64,000 nucleotides of DNA from an uncultured Eubacteriales bacterium (GTDB lineage: Bacteria > Bacillota > Clostridia > Oscillospirales > CAG-272): contig CAKVOU010000004.1 of assembly GCA_934796165.1 (NCBI GenBank), forward strand, positions 1-64,000, read 5' to 3'. The first letter of the stretch is position 1. Every line of letters begins with the position of its first letter. The notes below the pieces were generated by a model that saw nothing but the letters and a program-made list of their open reading frames with translations, was not told the DNA's origin and ran no database searches. Positions 16,697 to 25,060 of this stretch are shown piece after piece. The position numbers and the translations under genes were made by a program.

Positions 16697-17911
16697 TCAT
16701 TCTGCAAGATCGGAGAGAAGCCGCACAAGCATCTCCGAAATCTTTTCCATGGACTCGACCGACACAAACTCAAAGCGGGAATGGAAGTTCTCGCCGCCCG
16801 TGCAGAGGTTGGGGCAAGGCAGTCCCATGAAGGACAGTCTCGCACCGTCGGTACCGCCGCGGATCGGGATAACCTTCGGTTCAATCCCGACCTCGCGCAT
16901 CGCCGTCTCGGCACGTTCGACGGTGTAGAGGTTTGCGTCAATGATCTCCTTCATGTTGTAATAGGAATCCTTCACGGTCACCCTGCAGGTGCCTGCACCG
17001 TACTTTTCGTTGATCTTTTCACCCGCGGCAAGGAACACCCGCTTCTTTTCCTCGAATTTCTCACGGTCATGGTCACGGATGATGTAGGTGACCTTCGCGC
17101 TCTCGATCCCGCCCTCAATGCCGAGCAGGTGATAAAAGCCCTCGTAGCCCTCGGTCTCTGCGGGAATCTCGTGCGCCGGAAGAAGCGAAACAAATTCCGC
17201 CGCATACAGCGCCGCATTCTTCATACGGTCTTTCCCCGAACCCGGGTGGATGGAAACACCCGCAAATTCCGCCACGGCGGAAGCCGCGTTGAAGTTCTCG
17301 TATTCCAGTTCGCCGAGTGCGCCGCCGTCCACGGTGTAGGCATAATCCGCACCAAATTTCTCCACGTCAAAGAGATCGGCACCGCGTCCGATTTCCTCAT
17401 CCGGGGTAAAGCCGATTTTAACGGTTCCGTGCTTTTTGCCGCTTGCGATCAGCGCTTCGATCGCGGTCACGATTTCGGCAACACCCGCCTTGTCGTCCGC
17501 TCCGAGCAGTGTCGTTCCGTCGGTGACGATCAGGTGCTGTCCGCGGTAATCTGCGAGATACGGATAATCCGCCTCCCGCATGGTAATTCCCTTTTCTTCA
17601 TTCAACAGAATGTCGCCCCCGTCGTAGGCAACGGTCTTCGGGCGGATCGGCTCGTCTGCCGCCTCGGGAGAAGTATCCATGTGGGAAATCAGACCGACCA
17701 CCGGAATATCTCCCTCACAGTTTGCGGGAAGTGTCGCATACACATAGCCGTTTTCGTCCATGTGCGCGTCGGCAAGTCCGAGAGATTGCAGTTCTTCTGT
17801 CAGATACTCGCCGAGCTTTTTCTGCTTGGCGCTGGACGGGCAGGTTTCCGACTCCTCGTCGGACATGGTGGGAAAGGAAACGTATTTGAGAAATCTATCC
17901 TGTACTTTCAT
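16697..17911 (-). CDS. pepT: peptidase T (tripeptide aminopeptidase)
   Basis: 404 residues, a dinuclear-zinc M20B enzyme that removes the N-terminal residue from tripeptides in the cytoplasm. Metal and catalytic motifs: SHMDTSP (His77, Asp79), LLGADDKAG near 136-144, TPDEEIGRGAD near 167-177, and an HPGSGKDRMKNA segment in the dimerisation domain. It is preceded by AAAGGG and followed immediately by the HAD-Nudix gene. Length matches the family. Confidence 0.95.
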   Translation of the reverse strand: MKVQDRFLKYVSFPTMSDEESETCPSSAKQKKLGEYLTEELQSLGLADAHMDENGYVYATLPANCEGDIPVVGLISHMDTSPEAADEPIRPKTVAYDGGDILLNEEKGITMREADYPYLADYRGQHLIVTDGTTLLGADDKAGVAEIVTAIEALIASGKKHGTVKIGFTPDEEIGRGADLFDVEKFGADYAYTVDGGALGELEYENFNAASAVAEFAGVSIHPGSGKDRMKNAALYAAEFVSLLPAHEIPAETEGYEGFYHLLGIEGGIESAKVTYIIRDHDREKFEEKKRVFLAAGEKINEKYGAGTCRVTVKDSYYNMKEIIDANLYTVERAETAMREVGIEPKVIPIRGGTDGARLSFMGLPCPNLCTGGENFHSRFEFVSVESMEKISEMLVRLLSDLAE

Positions 17912-17965
17912 GGGTTGACCCTTTCTGTATTGAATTTTATTTTAGAAACAATTTGATGACAACTC

Positions 17966-18682
17966 TTACACCGCAAACCCGCCGTCCGCGCCGATGACCT
18001 GCCCCGTGATGAACGACGCGCGATCGGACGCGAGAAACGCGACCAGCTCCGCGACCTCCTCCGGTGTACCGAGGCGGCATAGCGGCGTTTCATCTGCAAG
18101 GGATGTAAGCGTTTCCCTTGAATGCACGCGGTTCATATCCGTGTCAATCACGCCCGGTTCCACGCAGTTGACGGTGATGCCCGAGGGGCCCACCTCTTTG
18201 GCAAGCGCCATGGTAAACCCGCGCAGACCCGCCTTGAGCGCAGAATACGCAACTTCACAGGACGCGCCCGTCTTGCCCCACATCGAACCGATGTTGACGA
18301 CCCTGCCGGCGTGCCGTCGGATCATCCCCCGGAGTGCCTCACGGGTAAGCAGTACCGGCGCGGTCAGGTTAACGGCAACGAGACGCGCCCAAACATCGTC
18401 CGGAAGGTCGGTCAGAAGCCCGGTAACGGAGATACCCGCGTTATTGACCAGCACGTCGATTCCGCCGAGCGCGTCCTCCGCCTGACGTAAAATTGCCGGA
18501 AGTCCCGCCGTGTCCCCAAGATCCGCGCGGATCGCCAGAGCCCCGGTTTCCCGTTGCACAAGTTCCGCCGCGCGCTCGTCGGCACGGTAAACAAATGCGA
18601 CCGCATGCCCGTCGGCAGCAAATTTCCGGACGCACGCCGCACCGATTCCGCGCGAGCCGCCGGTTACAAGAATTCTTTTCAT
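17966..18682 (-). CDS. SDR oxidoreductase, FabG-like
   Basis: 238 residues, a classical short-chain dehydrogenase. NAD(P) loop TGGSRGIG at 7-14, NNAG in the central strand, and catalytic Ser with YSALK. The C-terminus ends ITGQVIGADGGFAV as in 3-oxoacyl-ACP reductases, but it is not in a fatty-acid operon, so its substrate is open. AAGGA lies about 10 nt before the ATG. It is upstream of pepT by 54 bp on the same strand. Confidence 0.85.
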   Translation of the reverse strand: MKRILVTGGSRGIGAACVRKFAADGHAVAFVYRADERAAELVQRETGALAIRADLGDTAGLPAILRQAEDALGGIDVLVNNAGISVTGLLTDLPDDVWARLVAVNLTAPVLLTREALRGMIRRHAGRVVNIGSMWGKTGASCEVAYSALKAGLRGFTMALAKEVGPSGITVNCVEPGVIDTDMNRVHSRETLTSLADETPLCRLGTPEEVAELVAFLASDRASFITGQVIGADGGFAV

Positions 18683-18866
18683 CGGAGATGTTCCTTTCTG
18701 TCAGTCGTACCGCTTCCGGAACGGAAATGTTGTTTTATGTGGGGTTCCGGTTTTCGGCAAAATTCATTGGGGATATACGTGTACCGTGGGAATGCTCACA
18801 TGAGATTTTCGGCGGATACCCAAACCCGTGTAAATGCGACGAAATAACGCAATTCCCGGGGCAGGC

Positions 18867-19760
18867 TCACTTTCCCCGCCGGACGGTTTTCCCGTCGGAA
18901 CGAAGAATCACGGTCCCCTCCTCGTCCGTCCGGAAATATGTTACATGATACTTTTCCAAGAGATCCAGCGTTTCGGCGCGCGGATGTCCGTAGGTGTTGC
19001 CCGCGCCGCAGGAGATCACCGCATATTCCGGTGAGACCACCGAGAGAAACGGCTCCGAAGTGGAGGTTGCCGCACCGTGATGTCCGGCGTGATAGACCGT
19101 GCTTCTCAGGCGTTCGCCGTACTTCTCCGTCATTTCCGCTTCGGAGGTCACCCCTGCGTCACCGGTAAAGAGAAACGAAGTTTCCCCGAACACGACCCGC
19201 GTCGCGATACTGTAATCGTTGATTTCTTCGTAATAAATACTGTTCGGCGCGAAGAACTCAAGCGTCATGGCGCCGACTGTGCGTACTTCACCCGCGCGGA
19301 CGCTTGTCACCGGAACGCCTGCCCCGTCGGCACAGGCAAGAACGGAACGGTACGCCGCGTCTTCGGTCAGAAGCACATCGCCACGCGGGACAAGAATCCG
19401 GTCAACCGTAATCTTTTCCAGGATACCGTCCGTGCCGCCGGTATGGTCGCCGTCCGGATGGGTGAGAATCAGAAGATCAAGGTGTCTGACACCGAGATTC
19501 TCCAGCCTTGCGACAAGGTCGCGCTCCGCGGTATCCGCGCCGGTATCGATCAGAATGTTCGTGTTTCCGTCGGTGAGAAGCGTGCTGTCACCTTGCCCGA
19601 CATCAAGAAAATAAACAGACAATTCGCCCGCCTTCGTTTCGGTATCCCGCCCGAAGCCGAAACGCCCGAGCGCGCCGGTATACCAGATGACAAACAGAAC
19701 AAGCACGGGAAGGACGCAAAGGACGGCAAGAAGCAGCGGATTTCTTTTTCTCATTGCCAT
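18867..19760 (-). CDS. ComEC/Rec2-related metallo-beta-lactamase protein
   Basis: 297 residues: an N-terminal signal anchor (about 9-28), then a metallo-beta-lactamase fold resembling the C-terminal domain of ComEC. Motifs: LDVGQGDSTLL, the metal site THPDGDHTGG, FTGDA and AGHHGAATST. The transmembrane competence channel of ComEC is absent, so this is the stand-alone form, located outside the membrane and perhaps a nuclease or phosphodiesterase. The ATG at 19760 follows GGGAG closely; the ATG at 19754 is also possible. The frame begins earlier (19808) without a ribosome site. Confidence 0.85.
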   Translation of the reverse strand: MAMRKRNPLLLAVLCVLPVLVLFVIWYTGALGRFGFGRDTETKAGELSVYFLDVGQGDSTLLTDGNTNILIDTGADTAERDLVARLENLGVRHLDLLILTHPDGDHTGGTDGILEKITVDRILVPRGDVLLTEDAAYRSVLACADGAGVPVTSVRAGEVRTVGAMTLEFFAPNSIYYEEINDYSIATRVVFGETSFLFTGDAGVTSEAEMTEKYGERLRSTVYHAGHHGAATSTSEPFLSVVSPEYAVISCGAGNTYGHPRAETLDLLEKYHVTYFRTDEEGTVILRSDGKTVRRGK

Positions 19761-19939
19761 CCGTCTCCCACCTTTCCCACTGTCCGAATTACCCTTATTA
19801 TAACGCAAATCCGCAGGATTTGCAAGCGGGTTTCACACAGCTTTTTTTGCTGAAAACGGGATTCTTTCCGACAGGAAAGAGATGATTTTTCCGCGTTTTC
19901 TTATCCATGCTCAAAAAACGGAAAAGTTCAGAAAAACTC

Positions 19940-19968
19940 TTGACAAATCATTACATCTATGATATAAT
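19940..19968 (+). promoter_or_regulatory. strong promoter of rpsF-ssb-rpsR
   Basis: Consensus TTGACA (19940-19945), 17-bp spacer, consensus TATAAT (19963-19968), as expected for a ribosomal protein operon. It lies 86 bp before the rpsF ATG. Confidence 0.9.
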
Positions 19969-19979
19969 TTTATTTCGAT

Positions 19980-20028
19980 ACGGGTATTTTTGCCCGTCTC
20001 CTTACTGCGGAAAATCTCAATCCGCGGT
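19980..20028 (+). promoter_or_regulatory. possible rpsF leader structure
   Basis: Two adjacent hairpins in the 5' leader: ACGGG/CCCGT (19980-19984 with 19993-19997) and ACTGCGG/CCGCGGT (20004-20010 with 20022-20028, one G-U pair). S6:S18-binding leaders are known upstream of rpsF in many bacteria; whether these hairpins form that motif was not tested. Confidence 0.35.
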
Positions 20029-20054
20029 CAAAAGTCCATAGGGAGGTGTAAAAC

Positions 20055-20447
20055 ATGGAAAAGGTTATCAACTCTTACGAAAGCATTTTCATCGTTGACC
20101 TGGTCAACGGCGAAGAGGCTGCCAAGGCAACCGCAGACAAGTTCGTTTCCTGCATCAAGGAAAACGCCGAGCTGGTCGAGGAAACTGTCTGGGGTAAGCG
20201 CAGACTCGCTTATCCGATTGACGACAAGCCCGAAGGTTACTACGTGGTCGCTACTTTCAAGGCAGATGCGCTGTTCCCCGCTGAGCTTGAGCGTCTGATG
20301 AACATTGACGAAATGATTCTTCGTTCGATGGTCATCCGTCTTGAGCACGAGGCAGTCGCAAAGGCTCCTGTGACGGAAGAAGTTCCCGCAGCAGCCGAAG
20401 AAACCGCTCCTGCTGCTGAAGCAGAAGCTCCCGCCGACGCAGAGTAA
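20055..20447 (+). CDS. rpsF: 30S ribosomal protein S6
   Basis: 130 residues. S6 pairs with S18 on the platform of the small subunit. Typical features are the N-terminal YESIFIVD strand, WGKRRLAYPIDDKPEGYYVV in the middle and the RSMVIRLE strand at 96-103. The last ~28 residues form an Ala/Glu/Pro tail (PAAAEETAPAAEAEAPADAE), longer than in Bacillus and probably disordered. GGAGGTG precedes the ATG. First gene of rpsF-ssb-rpsR. Confidence 0.98.
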   Translation: MEKVINSYESIFIVDLVNGEEAAKATADKFVSCIKENAELVEETVWGKRRLAYPIDDKPEGYYVVATFKADALFPAELERLMNIDEMILRSMVIRLEHEAVAKAPVTEEVPAAAEETAPAAEAEAPADAE

Positions 20448-20482
20448 TCCCGGCGGAAAACCGAGAAAAGGAGGCGTTCGCA

Positions 20483-20965
20483 TTGGCAAACTTCAATTTC
20501 AACAAAATCATTCTTGGCGGCAGACTGACCGCTGACCCCGAACTGAAGCAGACACAGAGCGGTATTCCCGTTGTGTCCTTCACCATCGCCGTCAACCGCA
20601 GATACCAGTCCAAGGATACGGCGAATTCCCAGTCGCAGGCAGATTTTTTCAATGTCACCGCATGGCGCTCCAACGCTGAATTTGTTTCCCGTTACTTCCA
20701 CAAGGGTTCCTGCATTTGTGTGGTAGGTTCCCTGCAGAACCGCAGCTGGACCGATCAGCAGAATGTCAAGCACTATGCAACCGACGTGGTTGCCGATGAA
20801 GTCACGTTCGTAGACAGCCGGACGGAAAGCGGTTCCAGCAGTGTTGCCGCACAGTCCGCGCCGTATACGCCCGACGCATACTCCGCTGCTCCTGCCTTCT
20901 CTACTCCCCAGAATTCGGCTCCGAATTTTGAGGAAGTCAAGACCGACGACGATCTCCCGTTCTGA
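20483..20965 (+). CDS. ssb: single-stranded DNA-binding protein
   Basis: 160 residues. The OB-fold occupies 1-110 (NKIILGGRLTADPELKQT, VVSFTIAVNRRYQ, WRSNAEFVSRYF), followed by a flexible Ser/Ala/Pro linker and the acidic protein-interaction tip DDDLPF. The gene starts with TTG, read as Met, behind AAAGGAGG; no in-frame ATG lies at the right place. The rare start may lower SSB synthesis relative to the flanking ribosomal proteins. It is placed between rpsF and rpsR, the standard Firmicutes order. Confidence 0.97.
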   Translation: MANFNFNKIILGGRLTADPELKQTQSGIPVVSFTIAVNRRYQSKDTANSQSQADFFNVTAWRSNAEFVSRYFHKGSCICVVGSLQNRSWTDQQNVKHYATDVVADEVTFVDSRTESGSSSVAAQSAPYTPDAYSAAPAFSTPQNSAPNFEEVKTDDDLPF

Positions 20966-21026
20966 CGGGGACCGTCCGCCAACGCCACGTGCCGAGGCAA
21001 CAAATTTATAAGGAGGATAATCGAAA

Positions 21027-21284
21027 ATGGATAAAGCAGAAAACACCGTAGTCCGTCCCGCCCGTCCGATGGTGCGGAGAAGAAAAAAAGTCTGCATTTT
21101 CTGTGCGGACAAGGTCGATTACATCGACTACAAGGATACCGCAAAGCTCCGTAAGTTCATCAGCGAGCGCGGCAAGATTCTTCCGAGAAGAATCTCCGGC
21201 AACTGCGCAAAGCATCAGAGAGAGCTGAACACCGCAATCAAGCGTGCACGTCAGGTCGCTCTCCTGCCCTACACGCAGGACTGA
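21027..21284 (+). CDS. rpsR: 30S ribosomal protein S18, zinc-binding form
   Basis: 85 residues, with a basic N-terminus. Cys23-x-x-Cys26 (VCIFC) and Cys60-x-x-His63 (GNCAKH) form a putative zinc site, so this is the cysteine-containing version. It joins S6 in the small subunit. AAGGAGG precedes the ATG. A strong terminator follows. Confidence 0.97.
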   Translation: MDKAENTVVRPARPMVRRRKKVCIFCADKVDYIDYKDTAKLRKFISERGKILPRRISGNCAKHQRELNTAIKRARQVALLPYTQD

Positions 21285-21303
21285 TTGAAACGGTCATGCA
21301 AAA

Positions 21304-21336
21304 GCTCCGCCACCTTTCCGGTGGCGGAGCTTTTTG
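21304..21336 (+). terminator. terminator of rpsF-ssb-rpsR
   Basis: An 11-bp perfect stem GCTCCGCCACC/GGTGGCGGAGC with a 5-nt loop, followed by TTTTTGTTTTT. It starts 20 bp after the rpsR stop. Confidence 0.95.
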
Positions 21337-21365
21337 TTTTTGAGAAGTTCTCTTGTGGTGCCCGT

Positions 21366-21497
21366 TGGGCTCTCTTCGTTCTTCCCTATTTCATCTCCGG
21401 GGTACTCGTTGGGGCGTTCTTCGGGATTTTCTTCGTCCTTTCCCGTTTAATCTCCGGGGTGTTCGTCAAGTCGTTCTTCGGGATTTTCTTTGTCCTT
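21366..21497 (-). repeat. 57-bp tandem repeat over the lnt stop codon
   Basis: Two full 57-bp units (21441-21497 and 21384-21440) and a partial third (21366-21383). All are in the lnt reading frame, giving 19-residue units such as KDKENPEERLDEHPGD. Unit 1 has TAA where unit 2 has GAA, so lnt stops inside the array while the frame stays open to a TGA at 21294. Confidence 0.85.
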
Positions 21498-23153
21498 CTC
21501 TGTCTGCTTTCCGGTAACCGGGGAAACCGGGACGGAGGTGGCAGACATTTTCTTTTTGCGGAAAGTCAGGAAAGCGTCAACGCCACGGTACGCGATCATA
21601 CCGAACACGAATATCATCACCAGATACACAAACAGGTTGCCGATCCGCGTATACAGCGTCACCGTGTCGCGTGTTGCCACATCGGAAACAATGTAACCGC
21701 CGCGGAGCGCACCGAGCTGTTCCCGGATCTCTCCCGTGGGGGAGATGACCGACGAAATACCGGTATTCGCGGCACGTACGAGGTACCTGCCCGTTTCCAC
21801 CGAGCGCAGGACCGCCTGCGCGTTGTGCATCCGGAGTGCGGTGGAATCCTGGAACCAGGAATCGTTGGTCGGCAGAATTAACAGCTCCGCACCGTCCCGC
21901 ACACTGTCAAGCGTAAGCGTTTCATAAATGGAATCGAAACAGATAATGGAACCGACCTTGCCGATGCCCCGGACATCCACCACACCGGGATCGGTGCCCG
22001 CGGCGAGGTCGTCTGACAGCATTCCGACATCCGCGAGCGGCGGGAACACCGCGGTCACAAATTTCCGGAGCGGCACATACTCACCGAACGGTACGAGGTG
22101 GCGTTTGACATAAACCTCATCCGAAATGGTTCCGTCCGGATAGATCGTGTAAATCGCGTTTTCATCCTGCCCGTACTCCGTCCGGTCAAACGCACCGACC
22201 ATGAGGATCGCATCCGCGTCACGCGCGACCTCGCGGACATAGGTTTTCAGCGCCTCGGATTCGGACAGATCCTGCGGGATAGCGGTTTCGGGCCAGACGA
22301 TCAGCTCCGCGCCGTCCTTTGCCGCCGCAAGAGAATATTCCCGGTAGATCTCCAGAATCTTCGGGAGCGAACCGGAGCTCCACTTATCCAGTGACGATAT
22401 GTTGCCCTGAATTGCCGCCACGCGGACGGTCTTTTCCTCCGTCTTCGGAACGGCAAGAAGAATCAGTCCTGCGGCAAGGTTGAAGACAAAGAGCCCTGCG
22501 GCAACCACCGCGGAGAGCCGGATCGCGGCTTTTTCCTTATAATGCAGGATGGCGTATGCAATGAGGAAATTGACCGACAGCACCAGAAAAGACACAAAGT
22601 ACGAGCCGAACAGCGAAACGCTCTGTACTAAGGGTAAAAGCGCGGTCTGCCCGATGGAAAGCCGTCCCCACGGAACGCCCCACCAGCCGACGGTCTGGAA
22701 CCATTCGGCAAGCACCCAAACCGAGGCGGAGAGAAACGGAGCGAGGAACGGCATCCGTTTCACCGGCTTCGAACGCGCGGCAAGCGCAAGGATCACAAAG
22801 GAAAACGCGCTGAACAGCGCCTGAAGCAGCGACAGTCCGAACATACCGGCGCAAACGACAAACGCCGCGGCGGGCTTGGACAAATCGGTGAAATCCATCG
22901 GATAAAGTGCCAGGAACCAGTGGAACACGACGGCATAGTAACACCAGAAAAACAACAAACCGATGCCCCACATTTTCCGGAGCTTCACGGTCTCATCCGT
23001 GGCAAGACGCAGGATAACCAGCGCCGACGGAATGAGCGTCACCCATTCAAGAAAACCGATCTGCGCCGGATACGACACGGCAAGCGCCGTCAGCACGGCT
23101 CCGGTGAGAAGCAGAAGCCATCTCGCCCATTTTTTGTCAAGCAATTGCGACAT
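21447..23153 (-). CDS. lnt: apolipoprotein N-acyltransferase
   Basis: 568 residues. About six membrane helices (12-235) carry an extracellular nitrilase domain (245-490) that transfers an acyl chain to the N-terminal Cys of lipoproteins. The catalytic triad is intact: Glu289 (WPETAIP), Lys350 (VKRHLVPFGEYVP) and Cys405 (IICFDSIYE). A last membrane helix (about 503-522) is followed by a charged tail made of the 57-bp repeat. Lnt was long regarded as a Gram-negative and actinobacterial enzyme but occurs in some Clostridia. GGGGAG lies just before the ATG. Lipoproteins it could modify are encoded at 8754-9731 and 49292-50899. Confidence 0.93.
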   Translation of the reverse strand: MSQLLDKKWARWLLLLTGAVLTALAVSYPAQIGFLEWVTLIPSALVILRLATDETVKLRKMWGIGLLFFWCYYAVVFHWFLALYPMDFTDLSKPAAAFVVCAGMFGLSLLQALFSAFSFVILALAARSKPVKRMPFLAPFLSASVWVLAEWFQTVGWWGVPWGRLSIGQTALLPLVQSVSLFGSYFVSFLVLSVNFLIAYAILHYKEKAAIRLSAVVAAGLFVFNLAAGLILLAVPKTEEKTVRVAAIQGNISSLDKWSSGSLPKILEIYREYSLAAAKDGAELIVWPETAIPQDLSESEALKTYVREVARDADAILMVGAFDRTEYGQDENAIYTIYPDGTISDEVYVKRHLVPFGEYVPLRKFVTAVFPPLADVGMLSDDLAAGTDPGVVDVRGIGKVGSIICFDSIYETLTLDSVRDGAELLILPTNDSWFQDSTALRMHNAQAVLRSVETGRYLVRAANTGISSVISPTGEIREQLGALRGGYIVSDVATRDTVTLYTRIGNLFVYLVMIFVFGMIAYRGVDAFLTFRKKKMSATSVPVSPVTGKQTEKDKENPEERLDEHPGD

Positions 23154-23216
23154 ATTCTCCCCTTTCTCCGGGCTATGCCGGACTTCCTCAAAACCGGACG
23201 TTCCAAGCCCCGGGCG

Positions 23217-24176
23217 TTACCGGAAATCCTTCAGAAACCAGATATCCTCATCGGCAAGGCGGAATTCCTTTCCGGCAAGATACCCGAGAACGCCCTCCCC
23301 GTTACGGAAACGGAATTGCAGGCGATAGGCGTACAGCGCCTGGAATTTGTAGCCCTTTTCCCGGTCGGTACGGTTGACCCCGTACTTCCCGTCCCCGACC
23401 AGCGGATGTCCGATATGCGACAGGTGCGCGCGGATCTGATGGGTTCGCCCCGTCACCAGCTCTACCTCAAGCAGAGAGGTGTCTCCGCGCTCCGCGAGCA
23501 CGCGGTACTTGGTAATGATCTCCTTGGAGCCGGGTCTCTTTTCGTCGGTCACCTCGACCGTGTTGTGCGCGCTGTCCTTGCGCAGATAGCCGTGGAGCGT
23601 ATCCGCGTCCTTGGGCATTTTTCCATGCACCGCGCAATAGTAGAATTTCCGCACCTCGTCATTTCGGATCTTTTCGTTCATTTCGCGGAGAGCCTCCGCG
23701 TTCTTCGCAGCGATCACGATTCCGCCCGTGTTGCGGTCGATGCGGTTGCAGAGCGCCGGGGCAAATGACTGCTCGCTGTCCGGGTCATATTCCCCCCTCT
23801 GGCAGAGGTACGCCTTGATGTGCATAATCAGCGTATTTTCCCCCGCGTCGGTATCCTCGTGCACAAGCACGCCGGGACGCTTGTTGAGGAGCATGATGTT
23901 TTCGTCCTCGTAAACGACGGACAATTTCGGCGTGATCGTATAGAGTGCCGAGGTATCCTTTTCCGGGGAATCGAAAAACTCGTCCTTGATGAACAGCTGA
24001 ATTTCGTCGCCCTCCGCAAGCATATATTTCTGGTCGGTGCGCTTGCGGTTGACCTTGATCTTTTTGAGCCGGATGAATTTGTACATCAGCGACATGGGAA
24101 GCCCCTTGACTGCCTTGGACAAGAACTTGTCAAGCCTCTGCCCCGCGTCGTTTTTTCTGACTGTGAGAATCCGCAT
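23217..24176 (-). CDS. RluA/RluD-family pseudouridine synthase
   Basis: 319 residues. An N-terminal S4 RNA-binding domain (about 12-70, QRLDKFLSKAVKG) precedes the pseudouridylate synthase domain with catalytic Asp147 in CNRIDRNTGG and the VTGRTHQIRAHL segment. It isomerises uridines in rRNA; the exact site (RluD-, RluC- or YlyB-like) cannot be decided. AGGAGG precedes the ATG. It lies between lnt and upp on the same strand. Confidence 0.92.
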   Translation of the reverse strand: MRILTVRKNDAGQRLDKFLSKAVKGLPMSLMYKFIRLKKIKVNRKRTDQKYMLAEGDEIQLFIKDEFFDSPEKDTSALYTITPKLSVVYEDENIMLLNKRPGVLVHEDTDAGENTLIMHIKAYLCQRGEYDPDSEQSFAPALCNRIDRNTGGIVIAAKNAEALREMNEKIRNDEVRKFYYCAVHGKMPKDADTLHGYLRKDSAHNTVEVTDEKRPGSKEIITKYRVLAERGDTSLLEVELVTGRTHQIRAHLSHIGHPLVGDGKYGVNRTDREKGYKFQALYAYRLQFRFRNGEGVLGYLAGKEFRLADEDIWFLKDFR

Positions 24177-24236
24177 GGATTCCTCCTATTGAAAAACGGA
24201 CCCGCGGTACTCCGCGGATCCGCAAGATTCTTCAGA

Positions 24237-24866
24237 TTAGAGAGTGCCGAAAATACGGTCGCCGGCATCACCGAGACCGGGTACGATGTATGCGTGCTCG
24301 TTGAGGCATTCGTCAAGCGCTGCGGAATAGATATCCACGTCGGGATGCTCCTTCTGCACCTTTGCAACACCTTCGGGAGCTGCAACCAGACACATAAAGC
24401 GGATGTTGCGGCAACCGTGCTTCTTGAGCAGGGTCAGCGCGTCGCAGGCGGAACCGCCGGTCGCCAGCATGGGATCGACCAGGATCACGATACGGCCCTC
24501 AATATCCGTCGGCAACTTGCAGTAGTATTCCACAGGATTGTGGGTCACGGGATCACGGTACAGACCGATATGACCGACCTTCGCGACGGGAACCAGTCTC
24601 TGGATACCATCCACCATACCGAGTCCGGCACGGAGAATCGGAACGATGGCGAGCTTCTTGCCGGAAACCATCTTTGCCGTCATCTTGGTAATCGGGGTCT
24701 CGATGGTGACATCCTCAAGAGGCAGGTCGCGGGTGAGCTCATAGCCCATCAGCATTGCGATCTCGTCGAGCAGTTCGCGGAAATCCTTGGAGCCGGTCTT
24801 CCGGTTACGCATGATCGACAGCTTGTGCGTGATGAGCGGGTGGTCTACTACGGTGAATTTACTCAT
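24237..24866 (-). CDS. upp: uracil phosphoribosyltransferase
   Basis: 209 residues, salvaging uracil with PRPP to UMP. The PRPP loop is VDPMLATGGSA (about 129-139) and the uracil-binding C-terminus is IVPGLGDAGDRIFGTL. The start at 24866 follows GAAGGAG; the longer frame to 24914 runs into promoter sequence. It has its own promoter and high-expression codon use. Confidence 0.97.
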   Translation of the reverse strand: MSKFTVVDHPLITHKLSIMRNRKTGSKDFRELLDEIAMLMGYELTRDLPLEDVTIETPITKMTAKMVSGKKLAIVPILRAGLGMVDGIQRLVPVAKVGHIGLYRDPVTHNPVEYYCKLPTDIEGRIVILVDPMLATGGSACDALTLLKKHGCRNIRFMCLVAAPEGVAKVQKEHPDVDIYSAALDECLNEHAYIVPGLGDAGDRIFGTL

Positions 24867-24919
24867 TTTCTTTTTCTCCTTCGGCAGAATCAGATTTTGA
24901 TGAACCGTTTTCACAACAC

Positions 24920-24948
24920 ATTATACACGATTGTTCCCCGTTTTTCAA
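24920..24948 (-). promoter_or_regulatory. promoter of upp
   Basis: Minus strand TTGAAA (24948-24943), 17 bp, TATAAT (24925-24920), about 54 bp upstream of the upp start. Confidence 0.8.
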
Positions 24949-25060
24949 GTGGATTTTACAATTTCGGAGATTTTTTATCCGCCCGCTTTACTTTTCTTCC
25001 GAATCATGATAAGATAATACAGATATCACGGTGCCGGACGGCACCGGAAAGGAGCCGGGT

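Noticed and set aside
20240..21112. A 290-codon minus-strand open frame
   Set aside because: It is antisense to rpsF, ssb and rpsR.
25031..25060. GTG start for mtaB
   Set aside because: Ten extra codons overlap the ribosome site of the ATG at 25061 and do not match the family N-terminus.
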